Source: Earliella scabrosa (taxonomy: Eukaryota; Basidiomycota; Agaricomycetes; Polyporales; Polyporaceae). Taken from it: a stretch of DNA of 64,000 nt. Below the pieces are notes generated by a model. That model made no database searches. It was not told where the DNA came from and was given only the letters and a program-made list of their open reading frames with translations. The stretch covers positions 62,001 through 126,000 of the forward strand of contig JABYQQ010000025.1 in the NCBI GenBank assembly GCA_022605405.1, written 5' to 3'. A program made the position numbers and the translations under genes. This document shows, piece after piece, positions 22,601 to 33,769 of this stretch (positions within the stretch are counted from its first letter, which is position 1; every line of letters starts with the position of its first letter).

Positions 22601-23570
22601 TGAACAACGACGCACTCAGCTTGGAGCGTCCTCGACCTCCCGACGCTGACGTGTCCAAGTGCTTCCGTTCGTGCACGGACGGCCGGGACTCGTCGTACGG
22701 GAACCGAGAAGACAGACAGGGCGGGATTCGAGATCCATGTCTGGACGGCCCGGGGCCACTCGACCGGCCGCTCGACGGACGACGACGGTCATAGCTGCCA
22801 CTCGATCTCGCCCTAGGCCTCGCGTTGCGTGCCATTCAATCGGCGGCGTGACCGTCTTCCCGTCCCGCGGCCTGCCAGAGGCAGCGCAGGGGGCGACGGG
22901 TGTTCATATGGACTTAATGGGAACCAGGCCCGTCGTGGACGTGCGCGCGACGCGATCCTCGACTCGGGCTGACAGCGGGTGAGCTACGCCCCACGGGACA
23001 GGCTTCTGGGCCCAGATCGGACAGCTTGAGACGTCCGTAACCCAATTCCGGGGGAAGGAAGGAGTGCGCGGACCGTAGTCTCGTACCCAGCCGATTAGGG
23101 CCCGTCCAAAAGAGGGTCTCTCCCGGTCTTCTCGTTTCCCCTGCCTTTTTTGGACCGGGTGAGACTGTGAGCCTATAGCGGCTGGTTACGAGACTACGCG
23201 GACAGATGCTGTCGTGGCACGAGTCCGATCTGAGTGTAGGCCGCATGAATGTGGACTTGCCGTCTGGCCAGCGCTGGCTATAGCGAGTTCCGTGGACAGC
23301 GACCGAGCGTCGTGAGGGCATGCTCCCGCTGAGAGATCTATGCACCCAGTTCCGCGATCGTTCTTCCCCTCAGAACGGGAGACAGGTCCCAGCTAGCTGC
23401 GCTCGGTCAGAGCCTACACAGAGCGAAAAGTTGGACCCGCACGCCCGCGTGCTGCCCTGTTCGAGAGCGGAAAGACTCGAAGGGTCCCACTTGAGATCTG
23501 CGACCCAGAGCGGTCGTGCTCGGGCTCATGGCTGCAGGACGGTGGTCCTCAGGTTAACGATATGAATCGT
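22600..23570 (+). repeat. Module C, copy 3 (partial)
   Basis: Only the second half of module C is present (from the TCCTCGACCTCCCGACGCTG stretch at 22628 onward). It is interrupted by a MITE at 23074-23198. It runs directly into module D at about 23570. No intact gene. Confidence 0.4.
23074..23198. mobile_element. 125-bp MITE with terminal inverted repeats
   Basis: The ends are inverted repeats: CGTAGTCTCGTACCCAGCCG at the left, and CGTAGTCTCGTAACCAGCCG when the right end is read on the minus strand (19 of 20 match). A further inverted block GTCCAAAA lies inside. CGGAC flanks both sides (23069-23073 and 23199-23203) as a 5-bp target duplication. The same place in other module C copies (for example near 5955 and 35020) lacks the insert, so this is a filled versus empty site. 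It has no coding capacity, and the transposase family is unknown. Confidence 0.85.
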
Positions 23571-25237
23571 GCCAGCACACGCCATCGTAGCCATGTAGAA
23601 TCCGGTCTCAGGATCCCGCTCGGGCTTGGCAGTATATGGGAGGGCCGACGAAAGGTGTTGTGGTACGGCACATGAAGGTCGGGGATTCGAGGGATCCAGC
23701 GAAGATATGGCCGTCGAGGAGGACGTTGGTCGAGCATGAGTGAAGACGGACACGCCGTCGACAGCAGCACTCGACCCGGTCCAAGACAAGGAACGAAGGA
23801 CGTGGTTCGGGTCGTACAGACGGAGATGAGTTCGAACACGAACCCGCGCCGAGTGCTATCGAGTCTTGGTCCCGGTGATGCAAGATGAGAACCGTGGATT
23901 GAGGGGGACATCCGTGATCGTCGGAGAGGGTACGCACCAACCGAGAGCAAGTACTACGACGTCGCAGAGAGGGATCTTGAACACTCTGCCCGCTGTGAAA
24001 CCTCGCGACCGATGCGAGACGCCTTAGAGCTCCATCGGCCGTAATTCTGTGATGATCTACAGGCGGGGAAAACGGTGTAACCAGTGTCGTCCTGCTGCCA
24101 CTGAGGAGTCCGAAGTCATGGACGTACGTGAGCAAAAGGGTCTGGTGGCATCTGCCGCTTGGGGACGGCCTCCAGCGGCGGAGCGAAGTAGGAACAGAAG
24201 GCCAGCCATAGATGTCGTGCGGAGCGGGGTATGGTGACTCTATCGTTGTCGTTGAAGTCTAAGCATGCAGCAGGAGCGGCGAGAGGGGTATCAGCGCACT
24301 GCATGAGTGCGCGAAGAAGGCCGTGGAGGGAAGTATGGAGGCGTACTGAGACATAGAGAGACTCACCACATACTACCTGCGCATAAATCCCGATGCGAGC
24401 GCAGCCGCACACTCAGCAAAATTTGCTCTCCGGGACACGTAGAGCCGTCCACGCTGCGGAGGCCTCGAATGGAACTCGCGAGCCGTTGGTATCATTCGTA
24501 TCGCTCGAGCTTGAGACGGCCCAGGTCGGCACCGAGCTCGAGCGTGTAGATGTGAATGCACGATGAAGAGGTTCACCGTGGACAGTCTCTGCTAGGTTGA
24601 CGAGAGCTGTTCAGCGAAGAGGGAGAATATTAATGGAGTAGAGCTGGAAGTCCTCCCGGGCCGGAGGAGAGCACGAACTAGGAGAGCGTCGTATCTTGAG
24701 GCTGAGCCCGACGCCCCATAGCAAGGAGATGAAGTTGAAGTTGCCAGAGGCGGTCGAGAAAGGCTTTCTGAGCGGTGAGCGTCGTACGAAGGATAGTTGA
24801 GCTTGAGCAAGCTTGAGCTCATGAGCGTACGCCGTAACGATGACCGAGTCTTGGCGCGCGTACCGCGCCACATCCGGAAGTGCGGCCCGGGGATCCGAGC
24901 GCGCGAGGACGACGCGCGAGCGGATGGGTGCGTCGCCTTCCCTTCTCCCACCTCTCTCCTCTTCGTCAATTGCCCCTCCCAGCTCGCGATTCTCTCTCGT
25001 CGTCAATATTCAGGTCTTGCCCTCAATACATTGACTCCCGACATGCAGAAGCAGTGCGCCCTAGGCTCCGAGTCCCAAGCGCGAGCCCGCCCGGATGTCG
25101 CTTGCGCCACTGCTTTCCTCCCTTCTCGAGCTCTCTCATGTTTCGCAACTGCCAGCCCACGACACACCTTCAAGCTTCAAGACCGAGCTTTACCGGAGGA
25201 CCCATCGCGAGTTGCGATGAGCAGACGCAAGACCGCG
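23570..25237 (+). repeat. Module D, diverged version, copy 4
   Basis: It is the partner of 6300-8058 (shared start near 23590 and shared 3' half near 24380-25230). The plus strand has a weak frame CERSRTLSKICSPGHVEPST (24390-24450), equivalent to one near 7246. No intact product. Confidence 0.4.
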
Positions 25238-26255
25238 ATGTCAAGGCTCTTTATCAGCACACGTTCAAGTGAGTGTTCTCGCCCTGTCGAATCGCGCTGC
25301 TGAAGCTGGAGGGCGTTTTTGGCGTCGGACAGCACTTCTCATATACGGGAGGACCGCAGCTGACCCAGCGCAAGACGTTGCTTAGGGTCTTCTGGATGGA
25401 CGACGTGCTCGCGCCGGCGGTGTTCGAGAAAACAGGCGCAGGGCGCGACCCATGACTCGGAGTGCATGATGTGCGTATTTCCTCCGTCTCCGTCTCTCCA
25501 AGCTTCCGCGTTCGTGCATCACACCAATTTCTTCTCTCGGACATTTTGGTCCGCTGTCTTGATGCGGTTGCTTCGACTCTTGGTATTCGTGGCCTCGAGT
25601 TTATGCGTCCCGTGCGGTTCCCCTCCTACGCCTTCGCCCCACTCCCCGTGTCCGCGGACAGGTCGCTCACCACGCTCTAACTGTAGGCGCGATGTCCGGC
25701 TCGCTCTTCGTCAAGTCGCTGCAGCTCCTCAACCCGCTGTAGTTTTTATCGTTATTTCCGACAAAGGCGGTCGGGTACATCCTCTTCATCCTAGTACGTA
25801 CAACGCGTCCAGCAATGCCCGTCTCCTAAACGCTACAGCTGACCCCTCGCTCGCACATTCTGCAGGTGTGAATGTGTTCTTCCTCCTCTGCCTGACGCCG
25901 TTCGAGGCCAGGTCCGTGGGCGACGTGGAGGATCGGATACAGGAGGCGTACGTGCCTACGCCGATCAGTGATCCAGAGATGGTGCGTGGTTGTTGATTGT
26001 CGCAGGAACTCATGAGTATGAGGGCTGATTTGCCAACGTGTGGTGTCCTCATCCAGACGCATGTCTTCGACTTCACGGCCGTGTCGCAGCATCGCTGCAT
26101 CGTGACTGCGAGCGTTGCGGCGTTCTTCCGAAGTGCGTCCTGTTGTGAGCTCCTCTGTCCGTCTGTTGCTGATGGCGCAGGACAGATGCGTACCTGAGCT
26201 CTGCGCGCGCGACGAAGCAGCTCAAGATCGCGGCGGAGCATGCACATCCGCACAC
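25238..26255 (+). pseudogene. Mpv17/PMP22-like membrane protein, decayed copy 3
   Basis: It starts ATGTCAAGG (MSRLFISTRS-like) with the conserved GTGAGT donor about 30 nt on. QRKTLLRVFWMDDVLAPAVF at 25370-25430 is the first family block, ending in a TGA nearby. SGSLFVKSLQLLNPL at about 25691 is followed by an in-frame TAG, then FLSLFPTKAVGYILFIL and an intron (25795-25865). ERIQEAYVPTPI-like sequence (DRIQEAYVPTPI, about 25935), TQTHVFDFTAVSQHRCIV-like sequence (about 26050) and KQLKIAAEHAH (about 26215) give the rest of the protein in order. At least two nonsense changes show that it is dead, but exon order is preserved from start to end. Confidence 0.65.
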
Positions 26256-26259
26256 GGGG

Positions 26260-27540
26260 TACGACTAGAGGGAGAAGACGGAGTCAACATCGCAGTGTGC
26301 CCGCACCGTCCTTGCTGGCGCGTGGACACGCACGGACATCGCTTGTATATACTGAAGTAGATCGAGCGCCAGGGATTAGGCTACTAATCCACTTAATGGA
26401 AGTTGACATCGAGCCTGTCGCGTGCGCGCATGGGACAGTCCGGATAGTGAGGTGCGCCGTCCATGCTTTGCAAATCCTGTGGCCTCTGGGCTATGACAGG
26501 CATTGGCCGGTGCTTGAGCGTCCTCGAGAGGGCATATCCTGATCCCTACGTCTTTGGGTGGTCGCCCGGGGTACATTCCCAAGACCTGTATCAAGACTGT
26601 CGAGTGATAGCCCAAGGTGCGAATGTCTCCTGTGCATGTAACGTCGCTACCGAGCTGACCACTATGTTAGCACGTCAAGACGCTGATCGTCTAGGCCGCG
26701 AGAGGTTCAGGTTGAAATCCGCGGAGGACTGGCCATGGTCTAGTAATGGGGGCGCGCGTCCGAGCTGAACGTATCGTACATAGCGTCTCTCGGACGACAA
26801 GAACATCGACTCTCGAAGTCGTTTTGACTGCGGGTATCTGGGGACATCTCTAAGCCTCGATCGCGGAGCGCACCTGAGGGGCATGCGCCCTGCTGTCGAC
26901 CTACGCCTCTCGTGTACTCAACAACTACCGCGACGACTGCTCTGTGCGACTGAGCACCAAGGCAGTGCCACTATCTGAAGGTAGCCGGTAAGATTCTCCG
27001 GTTCTCGCCATCGCCGTCTGTCACGGATGGTCATGTACAAGGTTCATGAGGACGAATGCGCTTGCCCTCAGCGCTATTGCGGACTATGTGGTTTGGGGTC
27101 GTCATCGCCTCCTCCCCACCACCGGGCGCTGCGGCATCGATGACCCAGGTGCGGACGATGTTCTTCTCCCCGCTGTGCTTATGGGCGGCATCCTAACATG
27201 CCATAGATGGTCTGTACGCGTGTAAGCCTTCGCCGCGCGCCGGGAAGTGCCTCACGCCCGCCGATTTCTGCGCGACCTGTTATGTGTCGCACGAACTGCC
27301 AGGAGTCTGTGTTCATTGCGGACTTGGGCGGCGAGAAGCCGCATGGATGTTCAAGCGCGAAGTGTTCGAGGACGGCATAAGTGCGCAGCATTGCATCAGG
27401 CAGTGTACTGGCGGGCGGTGGCAGAAGAACAAATCGTGCCGTCTGGAGCATGTCAGCAGTTACACAGCCTCGATACAGCTGAGAGTTGCAGCCGGGTTAC
27501 TTCTCTCGAGTATTTTCACTAGCAGTGCAAAGTAGCATCT
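26260..27540 (+). repeat. Module G, copy 2, with a C-x2-C-x9-C-x2-C reading frame
   Basis: The best-preserved stretch is the plus frame from about 27257 to 27535: PADFCATCYVSHELPGVC, then VHCG, then AAWMFKREVFEDGI, two further Cys-containing segments, and a stop. The paired CxxC motifs suggest a small zinc ribbon. Upstream (27000-27200) pieces such as HEDECACPQ-like and RCGIDDPGADDVLL are shared with the other G copies but are out of frame or interrupted. About 250 nt near 26390-26640 have no counterpart in the G copies at 9.1 or 51.5 kb and may be an insertion. I do not recognise a family. Confidence 0.4.
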
Positions 27541-27714
27541 GACGCTACGTTGATGGCTATGAGATGAGTAGTGCTCGGCTGAGGCAATACCACGTATGCT
27601 ATAGTCCTGCATGTCTTGCCTTCTGACGGGGACTCGTGTTCTGTATCTCAGAGTTCAGTCAGTCTAGAACGTCCACTCTCTGGATTATCCGATGTCGGCA
27701 TGGAGGCGGTAGTA

Positions 27715-27939
27715 CTGGTGTCCAATCACGATCTCGGATCCACGTAACAGTTCCAAAGCGGTGTGAACTGTACAGCTTCCAATCCAATGAGACATCCCAT
27801 AGTGTTCTGGACCATAAGGCAATGCGGGAACACATCGACACGGTCTGGCGTCATTCCGCACGGTCGGAGTACTCACTAGGCCAAGTCGATGCCTTCGGAC
27901 TGACGCTTGTTCACTTTGCCCACCTCTCGTCTCGCCACC
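27715..27939 (+). promoter_or_regulatory. Conserved upstream region of FBW2 with CCAAT boxes
   Basis: CCAAT lies at 27722-27726, 27779-27783 and 27784-27788. The segment from about 27570 to the ATG is nearly the same as that upstream of FBW1, pointing to a recent duplication that included the promoter. Confidence 0.4.
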
Positions 27940-30317
27940 ATGTCCATGCAGCCTTTTCCCCGCCCCTTGCCTCTCGAAATCGAAGAACGAATTATTGACG
28001 GGCTCCAAGACAGTGTCGCAACACTGCGGTTATGCGCTTTGGTCTGCCGGAGTTGGTACATCCGTAGCCGCTACAACCTCCTTCGTAAAATCACCGTCAC
28101 TACCGTGGGCGACGTCGATAAACTCTGCACCCACTTCCATGTCCGTCCAGGGCTCAAGTCCATAGTCTCTGAGCTACAAATTCGGCTAAGAGTGAACTCT
28201 CCACGATGTCAAGACATCATATGGATCCCGCTGGCACGCCAGCTACCCCGGCTTTGCAAATTGCGTCTGTCCGGTCGCGGTCAGCGTCGAGATTTCCCCC
28301 ACATTTCCTTTCATCAGACTACCCTCACCGGGCTCCGTTACTCGCACCCACCTGTCAAAACGCTTGAATTGGACTATATCACGTTGCGAAGCCCACAGGA
28401 CCTCCTCCGTCTGTTGATGGCCTTGCCGTCATTACGCAATTTGAATCTCGATGGCCTGAGATTTGTAGTTGTCGATCAGGAATTGGTCAGACAAGCTATC
28501 AAGCGCAGTTCAAAGAAAGTCAATGTGACAGCGCTCAACGTGAGTGTATGTCAACCCCTAGACACCATATGGCACTTAAAAATACTACTCAGATTGTTGA
28601 ACCACTACTGTATCCCATGAGTACGCTGTCAATAATTCTGGAAATGGTGCAAAATAAACTTGAAACTCTTGTCATAGGTCCTCTGAGCGGTGGTAAGTCT
28701 CCCATGAGAACCAAACCACAAGCTAATAACTCCTTGCAGAACCTGTCAGCATACCACCCGATCTCAACGTGGAGCGGCTGCGAAGGGTGGAGTTTCAATT
28801 TGATTCTGACCACTTCAACCCGGGTACAGATGCAACAGTATCTACGCTTCAGTTTGGCTGTGACCTTGTCAGGACGACACGCCTGGGGAAACTTCAAGGA
28901 ATCTGCTTTCACTTCAACGAGGAGAGTTCTCTGGATCTTTATGCCTGGAACAGAGAGCCTGCTGTATTGGAGAAGATTGCCAGTCTAGAGGAGGTCATTA
29001 TCTCAGCTCCATCAAAGCCAAAGGTCACCATCAACATCCCCAGTTTGAAGCTCCAGTATGCCGAATCAATCTTCAAAACCGCACACAGGCTGTTTCCTCG
29101 TGTAGATCAAGGAGGGAATCTCTTCATGTCCCCCACCCGTAAGTAATCATGTGTTACATGTGCTAGTCTGAGACTCAAGTCCATGCCCAGTGAGGGAAAG
29201 TCTGGGGAGAAAAGGACACCAGCATCCTATCAATGCTCTTACAATCTCCAAAGATGGCCTGTGGGCTGTGAGCCGCAGTCAGGATCACAAGATTATCTTG
29301 TGGAACGTTCACCACCAGCATACTCCAATTTACCACTTGGAGTGGCATAACGACTTTGCCGATCCTGTGATATCTCCGGATAGCCAGTTCATCGCAGGGT
29401 GGGCTGAGGAAGGGTACCTCCTCCTATACAACCTGCAGAGTCCCACATCACCCCTCACAAAGCTAGTCCCCCCAAGGAACTTAAGTGGTGAGCAATACAC
29501 AAGTAGCAATCAAACGGTCGGATGCACATATATATGGTCTGCCGATGGAATGCAGCTTGTGGTATACATCAACACGGTATCCCACGATCAGGTTCTCATC
29601 TTCAGCAGACTACCAACTTGGACTCTCCATCGCTGCATCTCCTTCAAGATACCTAGAGACAAGAGGGAAACATTGGAGCCTGCACTATCTCTGGACACCG
29701 AGAATCAGTTCCTAACTGCATCCACTGGACAGAAATCATATCAGATCTGGGACCTCACATCCGGCACTGTACACGATCAGCCATATCCCTCCCATTGGAA
29801 TGAAGGATCCAACGGGTTCATCGATTTCTACCGACATTACGCCATCTACAAGTCTCGTGGATCCAGTGATGCTGTCACAATTGAAGTCTTCGACATGTTA
29901 GCCAGACGTTCTGTTGCTACTCTCTTCTTGACCTGTGTAGCCCCCCATGCCCTCTGGATCTCCCCAGATCAATCACGTATCGCCGGTCTCTCCAACAATG
30001 CAACAGTGAAGACATGGAATCTGGCCACTCAGACAGAAATTCACTCCTTTCAGGATTCATACGCGGTGGCAGCACCACACGTGGTAGCAGCACGCCAGGG
30101 CTGGTTCTCCCCTGATGGCCGCCATGTTCTGCTCCTCTATGATGGCCCATTTATGCGACTCCTGCGCGTTGATGACGGTGCATGTCTGGCAACCTTTGCT
30201 CCAAGCGGCTCACCCCAGCACATCCAGTTCAGTCCGGACGGGATGACACTATGTTATACAACGAATGATGAATCCGGTTGTGTCTACTTCGAGCCCATCG
30301 GACACCTGCTTTCATAG
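27940..30317 (+). CDS. FBW2: F-box, leucine-rich and WD40 protein
   Basis: The exons are 27940-28539, 28593-28692, 28740-29138 and 29191-30317 (introns of 53, 47 and 52 nt), giving 741 residues with no break. All intron positions and phases match FBW1. The F-box covers about residues 4-47 (PLPLEIEERIIDGLQDS, CALVCRSWYIRSRYNLL). Leucine-rich strands follow (LCKLRLSG, VKTLELDYI, LPSLRNLNLDGL). The propeller blades include NALTISKDGLWAVSRSQDHK, SPDSQFIAGWAEEGYLLLYN, WISPDQSRIAGLSNNATVKTW and FSPDGRHVLLLYD. Compared with FBW1 the N-terminus lacks the LRHP segment, and the propeller is the most altered part. It is the sister copy of FBW1 by promoter, exons and downstream SET3-like remnant. Confidence 0.9.
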
Positions 30318-30349
30318 TACGTTACTTCTCTGATTCTACGTTTCCGGTT

Positions 30350-31843
30350 CACCTACAGGAGTTATTTCAGATTATCTCCACCTACCTGCTGTCTCGCCGC
30401 CGCCGCCGCCGTCGTGCGCGCCGCAGCTCCCACCGGACCCGCCGGATACCGTCTCAGTCCGAAGTCCAGACAACGGGAGAGAACATCAAGCCTGTCGTTT
30501 CCGCTCAGTTTCGGGTGTACCGCGCGATGGAGGTCGACCACCTTCGGGTGTTGACTCTTGAATGCAATTCCGGTTCCTTCTCCTTCCCAACATCATACGC
30601 CGCATCTACTCTTCATCCTCATATACCCGCCCCCACTGTTACCAACTCCCACTCATCCTTGCTCTTTGCTGGGCGTATCCACTCCCTCCGCTGACTCGAC
30701 TGTGGACTCAGCAGCCACCACTCCATCTATCAATGAAACTCCCGCTCAATCTTCTGCGATGTCTCCTTCAATCCCTGACGGAACGTCTCCACCACCGCGC
30801 ATAGACCGTCAGCCGATGCTCCAGCGCATCAATCATACGACACCATCCCTGACCCTTCCCTTGCTCATGGCTTCCTAACCACTGCGAAGTCCACGCCCGC
30901 TACGACTGAAGCCCCTCCACCGTCATAGTTTCAGCCCCAGCCCAATCCCACGGCACAGCCCGAACCTCCGGCGAAGGTCAGGTTGTCGCTCATGGACTTC
31001 GCGCTGCAGAAGCAAAGCAGTGCGAGGAAATGGAGGGGAAGACCTCGCCGTTGCTGAGCACGGGTGCCGAACTTCACAGGCGGGAGCACGAGCATGCGTC
31101 GGAGGCGGAGAAGGCGGACGGCGAGGCAGGACGCTTCCAAATCCGCTCGTCGTGACACTACGGGTGTTGAAGGCAGACCACCACGACCGGGAGCACGACC
31201 ACGACCACCCGCCGAAGGAGACGAAGGAGGAGAAGGCAGACAGCGGGGCTGGGTCGGGGATGTCTCCTGGTGCGCATCTCAGGATGTTGCCAGTCTCGGA
31301 GGCAGACCGCATGATACACGATGCCGGTTCGTCTGCGACCGCGACGGTCAAGGTGCCTATGCCGCGGGAGCCCGAGCGGGTACGCGACGAGTCCACCGTG
31401 GACGGCGAGAATCAACGGCAGGATGCGGATATGGAGGACGCGGGCTATCGAGGACCCACCTCAGCTGGCGTCAAAGACCGAGGAAGCCGCTGAGCCGTCG
31501 TCATCAGGTGAAGTCGTCAGCGAGCCCGTCCTGGCGTCGGTCGGGCTCTGTTCAAGATCGCCCACCCAGTCCCGGCCCCGTGCAAGAGAGGAGATGACGA
31601 ATTCCCGGCGACATGCATCCACACCCTAGCATATCGGAGACCATCGAAGCGACGCTCGAGTAGTTCTTTCTTTTCTTGTCTTTGTCTCCTTGTTTTTGTC
31701 CTGGAGGGCTACGCCCTATGATGAGTAGTTCAGTACACATCTCCACGTCTTTCTCAGTGTCGACTCCGTATATATGATACCCTGATATGTGACGGATGTA
31801 CTGCCGTACTGGCAATGTTGTCAAGGCTATTTATGGTTTACCA
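30350..31843 (+). pseudogene. SET3-like protein tail, decayed copy 4
   Basis: This is a close relative of 13140-14480. It has SADSTVDSAATTPSINETPA (about 30680-30745), KVRLSLMDFALQKQSSARK (30978-31032), EDPPQLASKTEEAAEPSSS (about 31449-31505) and SEPVLASVGL. As in that copy the pieces fall in different frames. A 57-bp retroelement scrap interrupts the 3' end at 31666-31722, and the module is cut off by the insertion at 31844. Confidence 0.5.
31658..31730 (-). mobile_element. 3' end of a non-LTR retroelement with 8-bp target duplication
   Basis: A 57-nt insert at 31666-31722 is absent from the paralogous place near 14405. GAGTAGTT is repeated on both sides (31658-31665 and 31723-31730). Read on the minus strand the insert has a short hairpin (AGGGCGTAGCCCT) followed by an A-rich tail. 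This is the expected form of a 5'-truncated LINE- or SINE-type insertion made by target-primed reverse transcription. Confidence 0.65.
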
Positions 31844-33753
31844 CATCAGCAAAGTCCCAAAACGCTTACGCGATTGCGAAGCGGCCCGACGCTCGCAGAC
31901 GCTTAAAAGCGCTCGCAATCGCGATCCGACCGAATACGATCGGGCAGGCGATTTACAATCGCCCGCATTCGGATGATTTCGTTCGTGGCGTCTCATTCGC
32001 GCTCGTCGCCGCTTGAGAGGGAGGGAGGAGGGGGTCCCGGCAGGTGTCCAAAGAGCCATGCTGCGCACGTACAGAGTGCTCGGGACTATGAGAAGACTCG
32101 CCTTCACTTCAAATTTTCTATTCCCAATGCCTGCCCTTGCCTGCCTGGTGTCGAGCATATACCCGGTGCGCACACGATGGCTGGCAGGCAGTGGCAGCCT
32201 AAGACCATTCTGTGCGGACACGATCACATGACTGACGCAGCGTCGCCCCACCACCGACGTGTCCCTGTCCCGCTTCACTCATCTGCTGTCACTGGCCATC
32301 TGGCCGCCTATACATAAGAGGCCTGCAACCAGGTCTTTCCCCCCTTCCCTCAGACCACCACCATCTCCTCCGATCCTCCAAGTCGCTCTCTCGTCCCCGA
32401 CTTGCTGCACTGGCCAGCAGCACTCGACGTCGCCAGGACCCTTGCTCATCGGAGGTTCGACTCTCCTTGCATCAACTCTGACGCACCTCGCTTCTCCGCA
32501 CTCCGATCCGCCTGACATGTCCAGCTCCTGCAGTCAACTCGGTGAGTGCGGTTCCACTATACGAGTGTCATATATGCGTGCATATATGGCGCATATATTC
32601 ACTTTGTCATCACCATCAGAGGCCCATCCCGGGTACTAGACAACACGGTGATCGTCGGCGGAAGGATTGTGCCACACCCACGACGGTCCCCAGCATATCG
32701 GGAAATGGTGAGCTATAAGTATGCTGATGACGACCATCTCTACCATTTCAACCCTCCACCCCCAGTCTGACCCATACTACGACAGATGGCATGCCACCGC
32801 GTCACGTTCCCACAGTAGCGCTCAGCACTTGCGCGATGTGAGTCCGTACGTTGTACTCATTGAATATGGATTGGAACGCTGACACAAGCCTGAGCCCGTC
32901 TCCAGTGGAGACGTCGACCCAGCCTACCACTACGCCAACGTACTGGTGCGTCCTTTGTATACCCAGCTTCCTTCACCCACCACTGCGAGGCAACACTTCA
33001 TGCGGACAATCGAAGGGTGGCCGGCCGCCGAAAGCGAGCTTGTCGTGTTCCGAACATCGGTTACTTATATGTACTGCTCCTTCCGCTCATGCACCTACTG
33101 AAGTTCCCCTTCGTATTGCAGGTATGAAGCCGAACAGCACCCTGTGCATACCTCGATGTGTCGCCCAGGACGCAGCGGCCTACGAGAAGGGTCTCGATAC
33201 TTCCACTTGGCAACATCGTCTCTGCTCACTGGTGCTCACTCTTGGCTGGTGCTCGGCTGGTGCTCATCTGCGCTTTTGGTGTTCGTGTCGTGCTCATACT
33301 GTGCTCCTCTGGTGTTCTTGCACCCGTATCTGGTGCCTACCTCGTCGCGTGCTCGTCGCGACTCGCACCTTCTACCCGGGACCGTAACGTGCATGCGGTA
33401 GATCTACTTATTATGTATTGCGTTCATTATGGTCAATATATGCCGTGCTGCCTATCCTCTCGCGTGATTCGTGTGCAATTTGAATGCCCCGAGGGCTTCG
33501 GTACCGTCGCGACGACGAGCGTCCCAACGGGGACGACCCTTGGCAAGGGCATGTTCGAAAACGAGCGATACAATCGCGCATGAGAGCCCCGCGCGCGCAC
33601 AGCGATTGCAATCGACTCGCGGGCCGATTGCGCGATTATACTCGAGTGGAAAAAGATAACACTCGAATGCGCGCGCTCGCCCCCAATTGGGAGCGATTGC
33701 GTCGCTCGCCGGCGCTCGGAGCCGAGTATGAGCCGTTCGGGCTTTTGCTGATG
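31844..33753. mobile_element. 1.9-kb insertion with imperfect terminal inverted repeats
   Basis: The paralogue at 46925-46980 runs without a break from the GGTTTACCA end of the SET3-like tail into the sequence that here resumes at about 33754. The left end begins CATCAGCAAAGTCCCAAAAC; the right end read on the minus strand begins CATCAGCAAAAGCCCGAACG, an imperfect inverted repeat of about 27 nt whose first ten bases match exactly. The outer 160 nt at each end are rich in GCGATT or AATCGC (about four each side). CA flanks both ends, so the target duplication may be as short as 2 bp. No transposase is visible, so it is non-autonomous, or it is a divergent class II element that carried host-like exons. 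Confidence 0.6.
32516..33401 (+). CDS. Possible multi-exon gene carried inside the insertion (uncertain)
   Basis: A TATA-like CTATACATAAG at 32308 is followed at 32516 by ATG and MSSSCSQL with a GTGAGT donor. Exon-like pieces follow. DNTVIVGGRIVPHPRRSPAY lies at about 32640-32705. A stretch ending QHLRD precedes a typical 51-nt intron (GTGAGTCCG donor, GCTGACACAAG end, 32837-32887). The best piece reads PEPVSSGDVDPAYHYANVLV and continues open to about 33105 (RTIEGWPAAESELVVFRTSV). A last piece runs YEAEQHPVHTSM to the stop at 33401, through a region of repeated TGGTGCTC words. The joins cannot all be settled: one middle exon has a stop in the favoured phase. No family recognised. It may be a captured gene fragment. 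Confidence 0.25.
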
Positions 33754-33769
33754 CAGGTCCGCCTGGAGC

